Below are positions 25,953 to 34,653 of a stretch of 64,000 nucleotides of DNA, in pieces. Position 1 is the first letter of the stretch; each line of letters opens with the position of its first letter. The position numbers were made by a program, and so were the translations under genes. This DNA comes from Parapedobacter indicus. GTDB taxonomy: Bacteria > Bacteroidota > Bacteroidia > Sphingobacteriales > Sphingobacteriaceae. A model generated the notes under the pieces. It made no database searches. It was not told the origin of the DNA and was given only the letters and a program-made list of their open reading frames with translations. The stretch is taken from the NCBI RefSeq assembly GCF_900113765.1, contig NZ_FOQO01000002.1:62001-126000 (forward strand), given 5' to 3'.

Positions 25953-26965
25953 AGCTTCCGATGTTTATCCGTTATCACGTTCCATGTATCCGTAGCGGTA
26001 CGGTCCCAGGTAAATTGTGCAGACCGCTGTACGCCTCGCTGCTGAAATTCCCGGTAGCGGTCGCCGTCGTTTACCAATGTTTCTATGCCGGCTTTGATCG
26101 CCTCCACATCGTGCGGATCTACACATAGCGCGGCATCGTCTGCAATCTCCGGCAGTGAGCCGGCCGTGGAAGTCAACACCGGTGTACCGGATGCCATGGA
26201 TTCGATAACCGGCAGTCCAAAACCTTCCATAAGCGACACGAAGAGCGTTGCGTATGCTCCCTTATATAATTTGGGTAACTCGGCTTCGGGAATCCGTCCC
26301 AAAAAACGGACCCTTCTTTCGATACCCAGTTGGGCAATCAGCGCACATAGCCTTTCATCGCCGTGACCGGAAAGAAAAAACAAAAATTCCGGCGGGATGT
26401 CAGCGCGGGCAAAAGCCGTAAGCATAGCCGGAATGTTCTTGTTTTTACGCCGATTGCCTACATACAGAAAATACGGTGCTTCCGATTGAAATGCCTCGGT
26501 ATTTTTCCGGTATATCGCGTCCACGCCGTTATAAATGACCGTGATCAGCTGTTCATCGACGCCGAGCAGTTCAATCAGCTGTTTTTTGCTGAAATGCGAC
26601 ACCGTGATCAGCTGTTGCGCCTTCGCCGCCAACCGGGCAATCACCTGTTGGTAATACAGGCGATGCCAGGACGTATAATAAAAAAGGTGCATCAAGTCGT
26701 GGATGGTAAATACAAACGGAATGCGGCTGTAAAGCGGAGGCATAAACGAAGGGCTGTAAAACACATCGGCATCGCTTTTCCGGATTTCACGGGCCAGCAT
26801 CCACGGTGTCAGCAGGTTTCCTAGCCCCATATCGCTTGGTATGAAGGCTGGTGAAATATGGCTGGGCATCCGCGCCATCACCTCGTTGTACAGTTTACCG
26901 ATACCGGTATCGCCTGCCCATCTGTCGTCTATCAATACACGCAGGTTCATATGCCGATCCTCCAC
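25949..26965 (-). CDS. Family 4 glycosyltransferase
   Basis: A 338-residue GT-B-fold retaining transferase. The donor half contains YFLYVGNRRKNKNIPAMLTA, FLSGHGDERL, VRFLGRIPEAELPKLYKGA and the EX7E element EGFGLPVIE followed by SMASGTPVLTS, which contacts the nucleotide sugar. The acceptor half begins LRVLIDDRWAGDTGIGKLYNEV with the glycine loop. A start at 26950 (MNLRVLIDDR) is just as possible and would shorten the overlap with the upstream gene to 4 bp, which I slightly favour. Similar in outline to mannosyltransferases of exopolysaccharide clusters; the sugar is not known. Confidence 0.9.
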   Translation of the reverse strand: MEDRHMNLRVLIDDRWAGDTGIGKLYNEVMARMPSHISPAFIPSDMGLGNLLTPWMLAREIRKSDADVFYSPSFMPPLYSRIPFVFTIHDLMHLFYYTSWHRLYYQQVIARLAAKAQQLITVSHFSKKQLIELLGVDEQLITVIYNGVDAIYRKNTEAFQSEAPYFLYVGNRRKNKNIPAMLTAFARADIPPEFLFFLSGHGDERLCALIAQLGIERRVRFLGRIPEAELPKLYKGAYATLFVSLMEGFGLPVIESMASGTPVLTSTAGSLPEIADDAALCVDPHDVEAIKAGIETLVNDGDRYREFQQRGVQRSAQFTWDRTATDTWNVITDKHRKL

Positions 26966-28140
26966 CGTAAACGATCCACGCCTACCGGATAACTGCTTCC
27001 CAGCAGGAATACCAATATCAGGTACAGGACGATATCGTTGTCATAACCCGAATATAAAATCATTAAAATGGCCAGTAACGGCAGGAAAGCCACCCACCAA
27101 AAGCCGTGGTTTTTCCGCTTTTCCATACAGAATCGGTAAAAATAAAACAGGAACAATGCATAAGATGCCAATCCAATGATACCAAAATCAAGGTAACAAT
27201 TGAAAAATGTATTATGGATGTGCGGTTCGCCATGGTAAAAATCCGCGTAGCGGCCAAGAAAATCACCCCCGCTCATAAAGCCATTGCCCAATGGAGAAAT
27301 GGCGGTAAAATGCTGAAAGAATGCTTTCCAATACACCAGTCGAACGCCCATTCCATCGTTGGATGCCATTAGGGTATCTACGCGTACCACCTTTTCCGCC
27401 ACAAACGGAATGGCTAGCAACGCCAGCGCCCCCAGCACCACGCGCCAACGGACCGTTGTTCCCGCCCACAGGAGGCAGAAAATCCCGAGAAGCAGGGCCA
27501 CCATCGGCGTGCGCGACAATGATAGCCATGCCAACCCCCATACCAATCCGATACGCCACCACACCAGTTTCTGTTTCTGCACAACCGGCAGTAATACATA
27601 GACAAACCCCAGCAGCGCAATGCGTGCACCGAACATATTCTTATCGTCCAGTCCCCAAAAGTAATGAGAAGCCTGATATAACGCACTGCCATGTGCCGAA
27701 CTCGGCGCACCTCCCAACCACCGGAACCCGGCTACCTGGTGATACAGCAGTAATTGCAGCAAGGTAAGTCCCAGCACGAGATGCAGCGTCACATCCACCC
27801 ATCGCAGCAGGCGGGTGTTATCCCGCTGGGCCAACCAGCCGACAGCGAAATATAAATAACAGAAATTGATCGGCAATTTAAGGAAATTCGTTGCTTCCCT
27901 TCCCTCTTCCGGTAAGTTGATCAAAAACACAAGCGAAGCATACCCCGTAAACACGCCCAGAGACCACACCCAATAATGCCGGAGCAGAACCGGCGTATCC
28001 CAAAAGTAACCCAGCAATGCCAGCAAAAATACGAGCGGATAAATTTTGACAGGCAGGAAAACAGCTACCAACGCGAGGCAAAATAACGCCTCGCAGAAAG
28101 TGGCCCTACGGCTTACCAAGTTGTCACGCATCCGCATCAT
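26947..28140 (-). CDS. O-antigen ligase/polymerase-like membrane protein (Wzy candidate)
   Basis: 397 residues with about 10-12 membrane helices and a large periplasmic loop between the late helices (about 280-325: FTAISPLGNGFMSGGDFLGR, FYHGEPHIHNTFFNCYLDFG). That loop, with His residues in EPHIHNTF, matches the Wzy_C/O-antigen-ligase pattern in which an H-N pair sits before a helix. Other cluster members supply flippase and transferases, so this is most likely the repeat-unit polymerase rather than a lipid-A ligase. Overlaps both neighbours. Several ATGs near 28140 (MMRMRDN) make the exact start uncertain by a few codons. Confidence 0.85.
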   Translation of the reverse strand: MMRMRDNLVSRRATFCEALFCLALVAVFLPVKIYPLVFLLALLGYFWDTPVLLRHYWVWSLGVFTGYASLVFLINLPEEGREATNFLKLPINFCYLYFAVGWLAQRDNTRLLRWVDVTLHLVLGLTLLQLLLYHQVAGFRWLGGAPSSAHGSALYQASHYFWGLDDKNMFGARIALLGFVYVLLPVVQKQKLVWWRIGLVWGLAWLSLSRTPMVALLLGIFCLLWAGTTVRWRVVLGALALLAIPFVAEKVVRVDTLMASNDGMGVRLVYWKAFFQHFTAISPLGNGFMSGGDFLGRYADFYHGEPHIHNTFFNCYLDFGIIGLASYALFLFYFYRFCMEKRKNHGFWWVAFLPLLAILMILYSGYDNDIVLYLILVFLLGSSYPVGVDRLRWRIGI

Positions 28141-29329
28141 CCATTGTCATTGTTTGCAGCACTCGTTCATATTCCGTTATCATGCGTTCCACACTGAGGT
28201 ATTCGCCTATGGAAGATCTCGCTCCCGTTGCCAGCCGATTATATAATGCCACATCACGCCACAAGGTAATGAGTGCATCGCCAAGGGAATCCGGCCGGTC
28301 GGGATCGCATAGGATTCCGTTCACCCCATCGGCGACAGTCTCCCGCAACCCGCCCCGGTTGCTGGCGATTACCGGCAAATTAGCTGCCAAACCTTCCACG
28401 GCCACCATGCCCAGCGGTTCTTCCCAGATAGATGGAACGACCAGTACGTCAACCGTTGCATAAAAATCACTTGAATTCACATAGCCGACAAAATGGATAC
28501 GTTCATCATTTCCGGCTAATTGCCGGAAATGGGCCAGATCGTCCTCCTTTCCGCGTCCGGCGATATGCAGCCGTCCTTCGATGCCCGAAGCTTTAAATTG
28601 ACGGATGAGCCATTCAACTCCCTTCGCGGCAGAAAGCGTCCCGATGTAACCCACTGTCAGCGATTGCCCTTCTTTCCGCAGCCGCGGCTGGTTTATAGCA
28701 GGGATATCCCGCGCGTTGTGCACCACATATTGGCGAACATTCCGGAAATAGCCCTGTGTGATGAATCGTTCCAACACGCTACGGCTGATGCCCACCACCG
28801 CTTTCACACTATTGGATTCGCGTTTATGTCTGCGGCGTAACAGCCTCCTCGTGAGATCCTGTGCTAGGCCAACCTGCTCTTGATTAAACAGGGTACTATC
28901 CGGACTTAGCAGGTACATGTCATGCAATACCTGTACAATCGGAATACCGGCGCGGTGAATTTCATCCCAAGCGGAGATGGACCAACCCACCAGATTATGG
29001 CACGACACTACGGTTGGCTTTTCCTGCTGGAGTACCTCGCGTACGTAACGGCGCATAGCCGGATTGTACGCATCGCGTAGGTGCCAGAGAAACCTGCGGA
29101 ACTTCGATGGGCGATCTTTGGCAAACGGCCAGTACCCATTCCGTAGACCGGCACGGTATACTTTTACACCATCTACCCAATCAACGTGCAGGCCCGGTTC
29201 CGGCACCATACTTAATACGGCGACTTCATGCCCCTTAGCCTGCATGCCTTCCACAATGAGTTTGAGGGAGATCTCGGCACCACCGGCTACATACGGTGCA
29301 TACAGGGCATTGATATATAAAATCTTCAT
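28124..29329 (-). CDS. Family 4 glycosyltransferase
   Basis: A 401-residue GT-B transferase. The N-terminal half opens MKILYINALYAPYVAGGAEISLK (the GGAE loop is typical of the acceptor side) with SCHNLVGWSISAWDEI. The C-terminal half has LTVGYIGTLSAAKGVEWLI, LHIAGRGKED, IHFVGYVNSSDFYATVDVLV and the nucleotide-sugar element PSIWEEPLGMVAVEGLA with NLPVIASNRGG. It overlaps the downstream polymerase gene by 17 bp and the upstream transferase by 4 bp. It is distinct from the other two GT4 members of the cluster, so the repeat unit probably contains at least five sugars plus the priming one, an estimate from the gene count only. Confidence 0.91.
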   Translation of the reverse strand: MKILYINALYAPYVAGGAEISLKLIVEGMQAKGHEVAVLSMVPEPGLHVDWVDGVKVYRAGLRNGYWPFAKDRPSKFRRFLWHLRDAYNPAMRRYVREVLQQEKPTVVSCHNLVGWSISAWDEIHRAGIPIVQVLHDMYLLSPDSTLFNQEQVGLAQDLTRRLLRRRHKRESNSVKAVVGISRSVLERFITQGYFRNVRQYVVHNARDIPAINQPRLRKEGQSLTVGYIGTLSAAKGVEWLIRQFKASGIEGRLHIAGRGKEDDLAHFRQLAGNDERIHFVGYVNSSDFYATVDVLVVPSIWEEPLGMVAVEGLAANLPVIASNRGGLRETVADGVNGILCDPDRPDSLGDALITLWRDVALYNRLATGARSSIGEYLSVERMITEYERVLQTMTMDDADA

Positions 29330-30432
29330 TCCTGCACCCTCCCCTCTGCCAATAGCTGTTTGTATACATTATCCAGCATTGTTCCCGCTTTTTCCTGATC
29401 GTGCACATCGGCAACATAGGCATACAACTGATCTCCCATCGTTGTCAACGTAGCAGGGTCACGTTGTTTCAACGTCACCGCCCGCGCAATCTGTTCTGTC
29501 AACGCAGCACGATGCTCCTCGCCGGTCTTATACCGATAGTGAAACGTATCGTTCCTATGCGATCCCATATCGGAAATCGTACCGATTTCAGGACAAATTA
29601 CTGTTTTTTTATAGGAAAAAGCCAAAAGAACGGTACCTGAATTAAGGCTGCTCGACAGATCATACGGCAGCACAATCACATCAGCTCCGGCAAGCAGGGT
29701 GGCCACTTCCCCATCGGGGACGAAATAAGGCAGCCATACCACATTGCGTGCACGCTGCGCAAGGTTGGAAATTTCTGTTCGGTAGGCATCGTCCAAGGCT
29801 TTCCCGGCGATCGTCAGTCGCACACGGTCGCCGAATGTACGAACTACGTCAATAAGCAGCTCCAGGTTTTTATAGGGCTTTACCATCCCCGTGAAAAGCA
29901 GTTCCAACCGTTCGTTATTTCCACTGTTATATCCAGGCGCACTACACACTTCCCCGTATACACCCATGAAGTGCGGATGTGGAACATAAACCGCTTTCTG
30001 CAATGCTTTTGTACCGTATGACGCAAGGACCTCTTCGGATTGCCCGCTGTGAATCACAATGCGGTGTGACCAACGTATTAATAACCGGGTAATCGTCCGG
30101 CTGAAAAATGTCAACCCTTTTTCGTGCGACACCCGATTGTGCAATGTCCAAATCAGGGGCTTTCCACTCCAGTGAATCACCGTCAGCACCGCTAGCTTAC
30201 GCACAAAGCTCCGCAAGGCTACAAAAAAACCGCTGTCGTCAATATTTTCAAACCAATTAAGGTGAACCAATCGGATGGAGTTAAAATGCTTCCGACTTGA
30301 AAAAATCGTATCCAATGGATGGATGCGGTACCCTTTCGCACGAAGCTCCCCGACCAATACTTGAATGTATTGATTTTCCTCATTGACAGGCGGATTGAAA
30401 ACAATGTCCATCGGAGTTGCTAATTCGACCAT
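29326..30432 (-). CDS. Glycosyltransferase, GT-B fold, divergent
   Basis: 368 residues. The fold is read from LELLFTGMVKPYKNLELLID, VRLTIAGKALDDAYRTEI and VVWLPYFVPDGEVATLLAGADVIVLPYD in the C-terminal half. The usual EX7E element is not evident: the corresponding stretch reads SSSLNSGTVLLAFSYKKTVI, as in some GT4-like exopolysaccharide enzymes. An N-terminal segment KPLIWTLHNRVSHE fits an acceptor-side loop. The frame begins at 30432 (MVELATPMD), overlapping the upstream GT2 by 13 bp; ATG 30411 (MDIVFNPPVN) looks a more natural protein start. Cytoplasmic, likely membrane-associated. Sugar unknown. Confidence 0.85.
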   Translation of the reverse strand: MVELATPMDIVFNPPVNEENQYIQVLVGELRAKGYRIHPLDTIFSSRKHFNSIRLVHLNWFENIDDSGFFVALRSFVRKLAVLTVIHWSGKPLIWTLHNRVSHEKGLTFFSRTITRLLIRWSHRIVIHSGQSEEVLASYGTKALQKAVYVPHPHFMGVYGEVCSAPGYNSGNNERLELLFTGMVKPYKNLELLIDVVRTFGDRVRLTIAGKALDDAYRTEISNLAQRARNVVWLPYFVPDGEVATLLAGADVIVLPYDLSSSLNSGTVLLAFSYKKTVICPEIGTISDMGSHRNDTFHYRYKTGEEHRAALTEQIARAVTLKQRDPATLTTMGDQLYAYVADVHDQEKAGTMLDNVYKQLLAEGRVQE

Positions 30433-31367
30433 CTTTTTCTTTGTTCACGCGATTTGACGGCAGACGCAACAATATCCCTGAAGCTGAGTCCAAACTCCCT
30501 ACGGTGCCGGTACCACATCCAAAATTTGGCCGTTCTGTTTGAACGCATGGACAAGGTCATGGTATACCGCTTACGGCGCCGCATGAGCTGCTCCTGTTGA
30601 CCCGATAAGGTATTGTAAACTACCTTTTCCGATTCATGAGGAACATAGTTCTCCAAAAAACCGCGCAACCATCGCGCATACTGCATGTTGGCGCGCATCT
30701 TCTCCAGGTCATTGCCCGAAGACGTGATCGAAAGACCGTTGCTCCGATAGTTGAATACAGGTTTATTCGTATGCGCGATGCCCTTATCGGCGCAGGCAAG
30801 ATAGGCCGTCACATCGTCCGATCCCCACGCCAGGGGCAATGGATAAAATCCACCCCTACTACGCAGAGCCGCTGTGCGGTATACAAAATCAGAGATGTAC
30901 TGGGATCGCCATTGATTGAGACGATGCCAGATATGATCGCACACCCGCTCGTACGAAGGGCCAGCGGGAGTAAGCGCTAAGGGCCGGCCTTCGTCGTCAA
31001 TGACCATACTCCGGCAATGATACACGTCCAGACCCGGGTAGTCGTCCATCAATCGCGTAAATTCTTCCAGATAGTCAACTTCCATACGATCATCATCTCC
31101 CATCATCACCAAATATTCGCCCTGTGCCAGCGCAGCGCATTTATTCCAATTGTCGGTGAGCCGCACGGCCCCGACATTGTGTTCGTTTTCATAATACCGG
31201 ATACGGACATCGTCAAAGGAGCCTACAAGCTGGCTTACCGGCTCCGGCGAACAGTCGTTCAACACAATCAGTTCAAAATCGCCGATCGACTGCGCGAGGA
31301 TGCTCTGTATGCATTCTGCCAGGAAACGGCTTTTGTATGCCGGAATACAGACCGAAAATTTAGGCAT
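30420..31367 (-). CDS. Family 2 glycosyltransferase
   Basis: A 315-residue GT-A transferase. FSVCIPAYKSRFLAECIQSI and FELIVLNDCSPEPV form the nucleotide-binding start, GEYLVMMGDDDRM carries the DXD metal motif (a DDD version), and LPLAWGSDDVTAYLACAD is the acceptor/catalytic-base region. The C-terminal 80 residues are strongly basic (QLMRRRKRYTMT, WYRHRREFG, KSREQRKRW), suggesting contact with the membrane surface. Its start overlaps the flippase stop by 8 bp. Specificity unknown. Confidence 0.91.
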   Translation of the reverse strand: MPKFSVCIPAYKSRFLAECIQSILAQSIGDFELIVLNDCSPEPVSQLVGSFDDVRIRYYENEHNVGAVRLTDNWNKCAALAQGEYLVMMGDDDRMEVDYLEEFTRLMDDYPGLDVYHCRSMVIDDEGRPLALTPAGPSYERVCDHIWHRLNQWRSQYISDFVYRTAALRSRGGFYPLPLAWGSDDVTAYLACADKGIAHTNKPVFNYRSNGLSITSSGNDLEKMRANMQYARWLRGFLENYVPHESEKVVYNTLSGQQEQLMRRRKRYTMTLSMRSNRTAKFWMWYRHRREFGLSFRDIVASAVKSREQRKRWSN

Positions 31368-32895
31368 TGCCCTTTCCTTTCCTCATAAGTGTTTCCTTTA
31401 GATAACGGATATCGACTCGCCGCACAACAAATACGAACAGATACAGCACGTATATCAATCCGAATATAACCGAATTGGCGATAACCATGCCATATCCACC
31501 GGTAATCGGCAGTGCTTGTCCTGCATACCTACCTATGAAGAGCGCCAATACCCCGCCAGCTACCGCGGGCAGGAATGCGCGAGTGAACAGTCGGAATCCA
31601 TCCAGCTTGAGCACTTTCGGTATGTAATAGCTATAAAAAAAACCGATCTGGAGCACCATATACGCCAAATATCCGATTACGGCCGCTCCCACCTGCAAGG
31701 TATCAGCGAAGATAACCGTAATGGGAAGCGAGACGATGCATGCCACCGCAGAGGAATAAACCAGAAATCTGGTTTTTCCCGTAGAGAGCACCAAGCTTGC
31801 CACGGGCGTATTGTGCATGGAAAGCAACACCGTGAGCAACCAAAGCGACAACCACAGGGATAGGTTGCTGTATCCAGCTCCCATGTACAGGCGCAGAATT
31901 TCATCGGCATTCAGAATCAGCGCAAACACCACGAATGCCAGGAAAATCGAAATGTACTTCGTTGCCTCAAATATCATCCGCTCGATCCGTTGCTGGTTAC
32001 CTTCGGCATAGGCTTTCGAAGCAGAAGGCAGTAATACCTGCATAAACACCCCCCCGAACGCCACAATAAGCATGGCAATGGTCTGGATCACCCGATAGTC
32101 GGTAAGTACCTCCATGCCATCGGCAAATTTACCCAGTAACAAGGGGCGCAAGTTGTTTGCCGTCAGCTGAAACAACCCCATAACAAATATAGCCAAGCTA
32201 TAATTCAATATTTCGCGGAAAGCACTTCCATGCCATCGGGGCGCCAACAGGGTGCCGCGGGAGATGGGAAATACCCGCAACCGAGCAATATAAAACGGTA
32301 TAGGAATCAGGGTCGTCAACGTATATCCTATAAAATACACAATCAATGACCACTGCAACTGAATAGCTAACAAAGCAACCACGAAATTCAGCACGCTGCT
32401 GATCACTGTTATCCGATTGACATATCCCAATTCATCCTTGGCACTCAGCAGTTGGATGACTACGCTGGATAGCCAGCTCAACACCGTAGAAAAAGCGAGA
32501 ATATACATGATCTGCCGATAAAGCGGCTCTTGTGCATCGGTAAGGTTGAACAACTGGGCGCCATATGCGGACATGAAAAGGAAGACGATCGCATTGAGCA
32601 AACCGACCACACCATAGAAGACGATACTCGACCGGGATACGTTTCCGATTTTGCCCCATTCAGATGCAGCCGTCCACATGGAAAAATATCGCACAGCCCC
32701 TACATTGAATCCCAAATCCATCAGCCTTAAGTATGCATTGAGTGAAAATGCCAAAGCAATCAATCCATAATCAGCCTTACCATAGAAACCCACGAGCATG
32801 GGAATCGTAATGAACTTGGCTAAAGCATCAAGAATTTTGGCTAGAATACCCCAAAGGGAACCGGAAAAAATACGCGAGGTGGTATTCGGATTCAT
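31360..32895 (-). CDS. Polysaccharide repeat-unit flippase (Wzx-like, MOP superfamily)
   Basis: 511 residues with 14 predicted membrane helices, the Wzx/PST architecture. It starts with the family's amphipathic opening (SRIFSGSLWGILAKILDALAKFITIPMLVGFYGKADYG, here abbreviated by its halves ISRIF-type and LVGFYGKADYG) and continues LRLMDLGFNVGAVRYFS. It should flip undecaprenyl-linked repeat units across the inner membrane. It is the first gene of the run of overlapping polysaccharide genes and is 48 bp downstream of the DUF2892 gene. No exact -7 element is visible in those 48 bp, so the operon promoter may lie further upstream. Confidence 0.92.
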   Translation of the reverse strand: MNPNTTSRIFSGSLWGILAKILDALAKFITIPMLVGFYGKADYGLIALAFSLNAYLRLMDLGFNVGAVRYFSMWTAASEWGKIGNVSRSSIVFYGVVGLLNAIVFLFMSAYGAQLFNLTDAQEPLYRQIMYILAFSTVLSWLSSVVIQLLSAKDELGYVNRITVISSVLNFVVALLAIQLQWSLIVYFIGYTLTTLIPIPFYIARLRVFPISRGTLLAPRWHGSAFREILNYSLAIFVMGLFQLTANNLRPLLLGKFADGMEVLTDYRVIQTIAMLIVAFGGVFMQVLLPSASKAYAEGNQQRIERMIFEATKYISIFLAFVVFALILNADEILRLYMGAGYSNLSLWLSLWLLTVLLSMHNTPVASLVLSTGKTRFLVYSSAVACIVSLPITVIFADTLQVGAAVIGYLAYMVLQIGFFYSYYIPKVLKLDGFRLFTRAFLPAVAGGVLALFIGRYAGQALPITGGYGMVIANSVIFGLIYVLYLFVFVVRRVDIRYLKETLMRKGKGNA

Positions 32896-32943
32896 ATTCA
32901 GCCACCAATATCGGGCAAAAATGCCGATTGGCCAAAACTGCCC

Positions 32944-33231
32944 CTATTCTTCGACGATTCGCTCGACGATGGTTATATCCCGATCTGGACATACTGAATC
33001 CTTCACCGGACAATAGCCCGTTGCCCCCCGTAAAATCAGCGCACCCCCCAAAGTCACCTCGGCTAGCGAAGTCAACGGTGTCTTAAACATCCGTGTAATT
33101 CCCGTGTACAGCACAAATGCGCCGGCTGCTACAGACAATACGCGCTCTGAATTCGCAATGTTGCGGTGGTCATTGGCCTCCATCAGCCGTTCTTTCACAT
33201 CATCCAGTATTTCCTTGGTCTTGGTGTTCAT
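32944..33231 (-). CDS. DUF2892 (YgaP-like transmembrane) small membrane protein
   Basis: 95 residues. Soluble N-terminal 25 residues (TKEILDDVKERLMEANDH), then NIANSERVLSVAAGAFVLYTG and LAEVTLGGALILRGATGYCPV, two membrane helices ending in the GYCPV motif that is diagnostic of DUF2892, the membrane part of the rhodanese-linked YgaP. No rhodanese domain is attached. A second Cys lies in KDSVCPD. Function unknown; sulfur or cyanide handling is suggested only by the YgaP parallel. Divergent from the CxxC/AraC regulator gene, with 79 bp between the starts, so the two may be functionally linked. Confidence 0.85.
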   Translation of the reverse strand: MNTKTKEILDDVKERLMEANDHRNIANSERVLSVAAGAFVLYTGITRMFKTPLTSLAEVTLGGALILRGATGYCPVKDSVCPDRDITIVERIVEE

Positions 33232-33298
33232 ATCGCTTTAATTCGTAATTAATTACTTTACAAACAATTTACCGGACATTTGGTTTTCGGAAAAACCG

Positions 33299-33306
33299 TA
33301 AATTTG
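33299..33306 (+). promoter_or_regulatory. Promoter of CxxC/AraC regulator gene
   Basis: TAAATTTG (TAnnTTTG) with TTTG at 33279-33282 as -33 element, 16 bases apart. The gap to the ATG at 33311 is four bases (TAAG), predicting a leaderless message. Confidence 0.7.
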
Positions 33307-33310
33307 TAAG

Positions 33311-33877
33311 ATGAAGATTGCCATCAAAAACATGGTCTGTCCGCGTTGCACACAGGCAGTATCGGAGGTATTTACGTCGATGGCCATTACTCCGTTGGAT
33401 GTCAGGCTTGGTGAAGTTGTTTTAGCCGACCCGCTAACACCGGACCAGCAGCAGAATTTGCAACAAAAGTTGAATGCCATTGGTTTTGAACTGTTGGATG
33501 ACCAGCAACAACAGCTGGTCGAAAAAATTAAATCCATCGTCATCGACCATGTACATCGGCTGGGAGACAACCGCTTTGTGTTTACGGAAGTGCTACCGGC
33601 GACCCTGAATAAGGAATATTCGCAATTAAGTAAACTTTTTTCCGAGAAAGAGGGGATTACGATTGAACAATACGTCATTTTGCAACGCATGGAGAAAGTT
33701 AAAGAACTGCTTTCCTACAACGAACTGACGTTAAGCGAAATCGCCTATAAACTGGGGTATAGCAGTGTGGCCTACTTATCGGCGCAATTCAAGAAGGTGA
33801 CCGGTCTGACTCCTTCGCAATTTAAAAAGCTTGGAATTAACCTTCGAAAGCCGATCGATCAACTCATGGCTCCCTAA
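33311..33877 (+). CDS. AraC-type regulator with N-terminal HMA-like CxxC domain
   Basis: 188 residues. Residues 1-70 look like a small ferredoxin-fold/heavy-metal-associated domain: MKIAIKNMVCPRCTQAVSEVF carries Cys10 and Cys13 (CPRC) where HMA proteins bind Cu(I) or other soft metals. Residues about 85-180 are the two-helix-turn-helix AraC DNA-binding domain, with LTLSEIAYKLGYSSVAYLSAQF and GLTPSQFKKL as the second HTH. Small AraC proteins of this build are widespread in Bacteroidota as far as I recall, but their ligands are not established. The CxxC could be a metal or redox sensor. Divergent from a DUF2892 gene with conserved Cys. Confidence 0.85.
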   Translation: MKIAIKNMVCPRCTQAVSEVFTSMAITPLDVRLGEVVLADPLTPDQQQNLQQKLNAIGFELLDDQQQQLVEKIKSIVIDHVHRLGDNRFVFTEVLPATLNKEYSQLSKLFSEKEGITIEQYVILQRMEKVKELLSYNELTLSEIAYKLGYSSVAYLSAQFKKVTGLTPSQFKKLGINLRKPIDQLMAP

Positions 33878-33951
33878 TACATGCACCCAAAGCGTCGGAA
33901 TCGGGAAAGGCTGAGTTGTGACGAGTCTGGCAGGATCTAAATACATTAATA

Positions 33952-33969
33952 TTTAATCAAATGATTAAA
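33952..33969. promoter_or_regulatory. Operator O1 upstream of tetR
   Basis: TTTAATCA-AA-TGATTAAA, an 18-bp inverted repeat directly upstream of the TTTG -33 element (33973-33976) of the tetR promoter. Its 16-bp core TTAATCAAATGATTAA recurs in front of the tolC-like gene. Best explained as the binding site of the TetR protein encoded at 34023. Confidence 0.75.
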
Positions 33970-33996
33970 ATATTTGGTTAAATCAAAAATCCCCAT

Positions 33997-34004
33997 TACT
34001 TTTG
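33997..34004 (+). promoter_or_regulatory. -7 promoter element of tetR
   Basis: TACTTTTG (TAnnTTTG) with TTTG at 33973-33976, 20 bases upstream, as -33 element. The ATG is at 34023. Confidence 0.75.
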
Positions 34005-34022
34005 CACCAATAACGATTAGAC

Positions 34023-34637
34023 ATGGCAAAAGTAAAGGGTGCAAAACCCGATTTAAGTACGGAAGAAAAAATCAAGGAAGCAGCCCGTAAAGTATTTACG
34101 CAGAAAGGCTATGCCGCCACACGCACACGGGATATTGCAGAAGAAGCCGGTATTAATCTCGCTCTGCTCAATTACTATTTCCGCAGCAAGGAAAAACTGT
34201 TTGAAATCGTCATCCTGGAAAAGATGCAGATTCTATTGGGAAAAATAGGCCCCGCTATCATGGATGACCGCACCTCCATTGAACAAAAAGTGGAACAAAT
34301 CGCCGAACACTACATCAACACGCTGCTCGCCAATCCGGATATCCCCTTGTTTGTATTGGGGGAAATCCGAAATAACCCAGACAAATTTGCGAACATGATC
34401 CGGACAAAAACAAAAATTGTCGATTCGGCATTTTTCAAGCAATTGGCCGAAAGGCGTCCCGATATGGACCCCCTGCATTTCATTTTCAATATGCTCGGTC
34501 TTATTATCTTTCCTTTTATCGGAAAACCGCTCCTTCAATTGATTACGGGTATCAAACCCGAACGGGCGGCTACCTTGATGAATGAACGGAAAACATTGAT
34601 AAAAACATGGTTTCTAGCTATGCTGGAAGCCAACTAA
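34023..34637 (+). CDS. TetR/AcrR-family repressor (CecR-like) of the exporter operon
   Basis: 204 residues. The N-terminal HTH is at about 14-60: EEKIKEAARKVFTQKGYAAT, TRDIAEEAGINLALLNYYFRSKEKLFEIV. The C-terminal helical ligand domain includes EQKVEQIAEHYINTLLANPD and FIFNMLGLIIFPFIGKPLLQL, similar in layout to CecR (YbiH) of E. coli, which controls ybhGFSR. It heads a run of six same-strand exporter genes of matching type, with 51 bp before the tolC-like gene. Identical inverted repeats lie upstream of this gene and of the tolC-like gene, so autorepression and control of the operon are likely. The inducer is unknown. Confidence 0.92.
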   Translation: MAKVKGAKPDLSTEEKIKEAARKVFTQKGYAATRTRDIAEEAGINLALLNYYFRSKEKLFEIVILEKMQILLGKIGPAIMDDRTSIEQKVEQIAEHYINTLLANPDIPLFVLGEIRNNPDKFANMIRTKTKIVDSAFFKQLAERRPDMDPLHFIFNMLGLIIFPFIGKPLLQLITGIKPERAATLMNERKTLIKTWFLAMLEAN

Positions 34638-34653
34638 TTTTTTTTACATCCAT

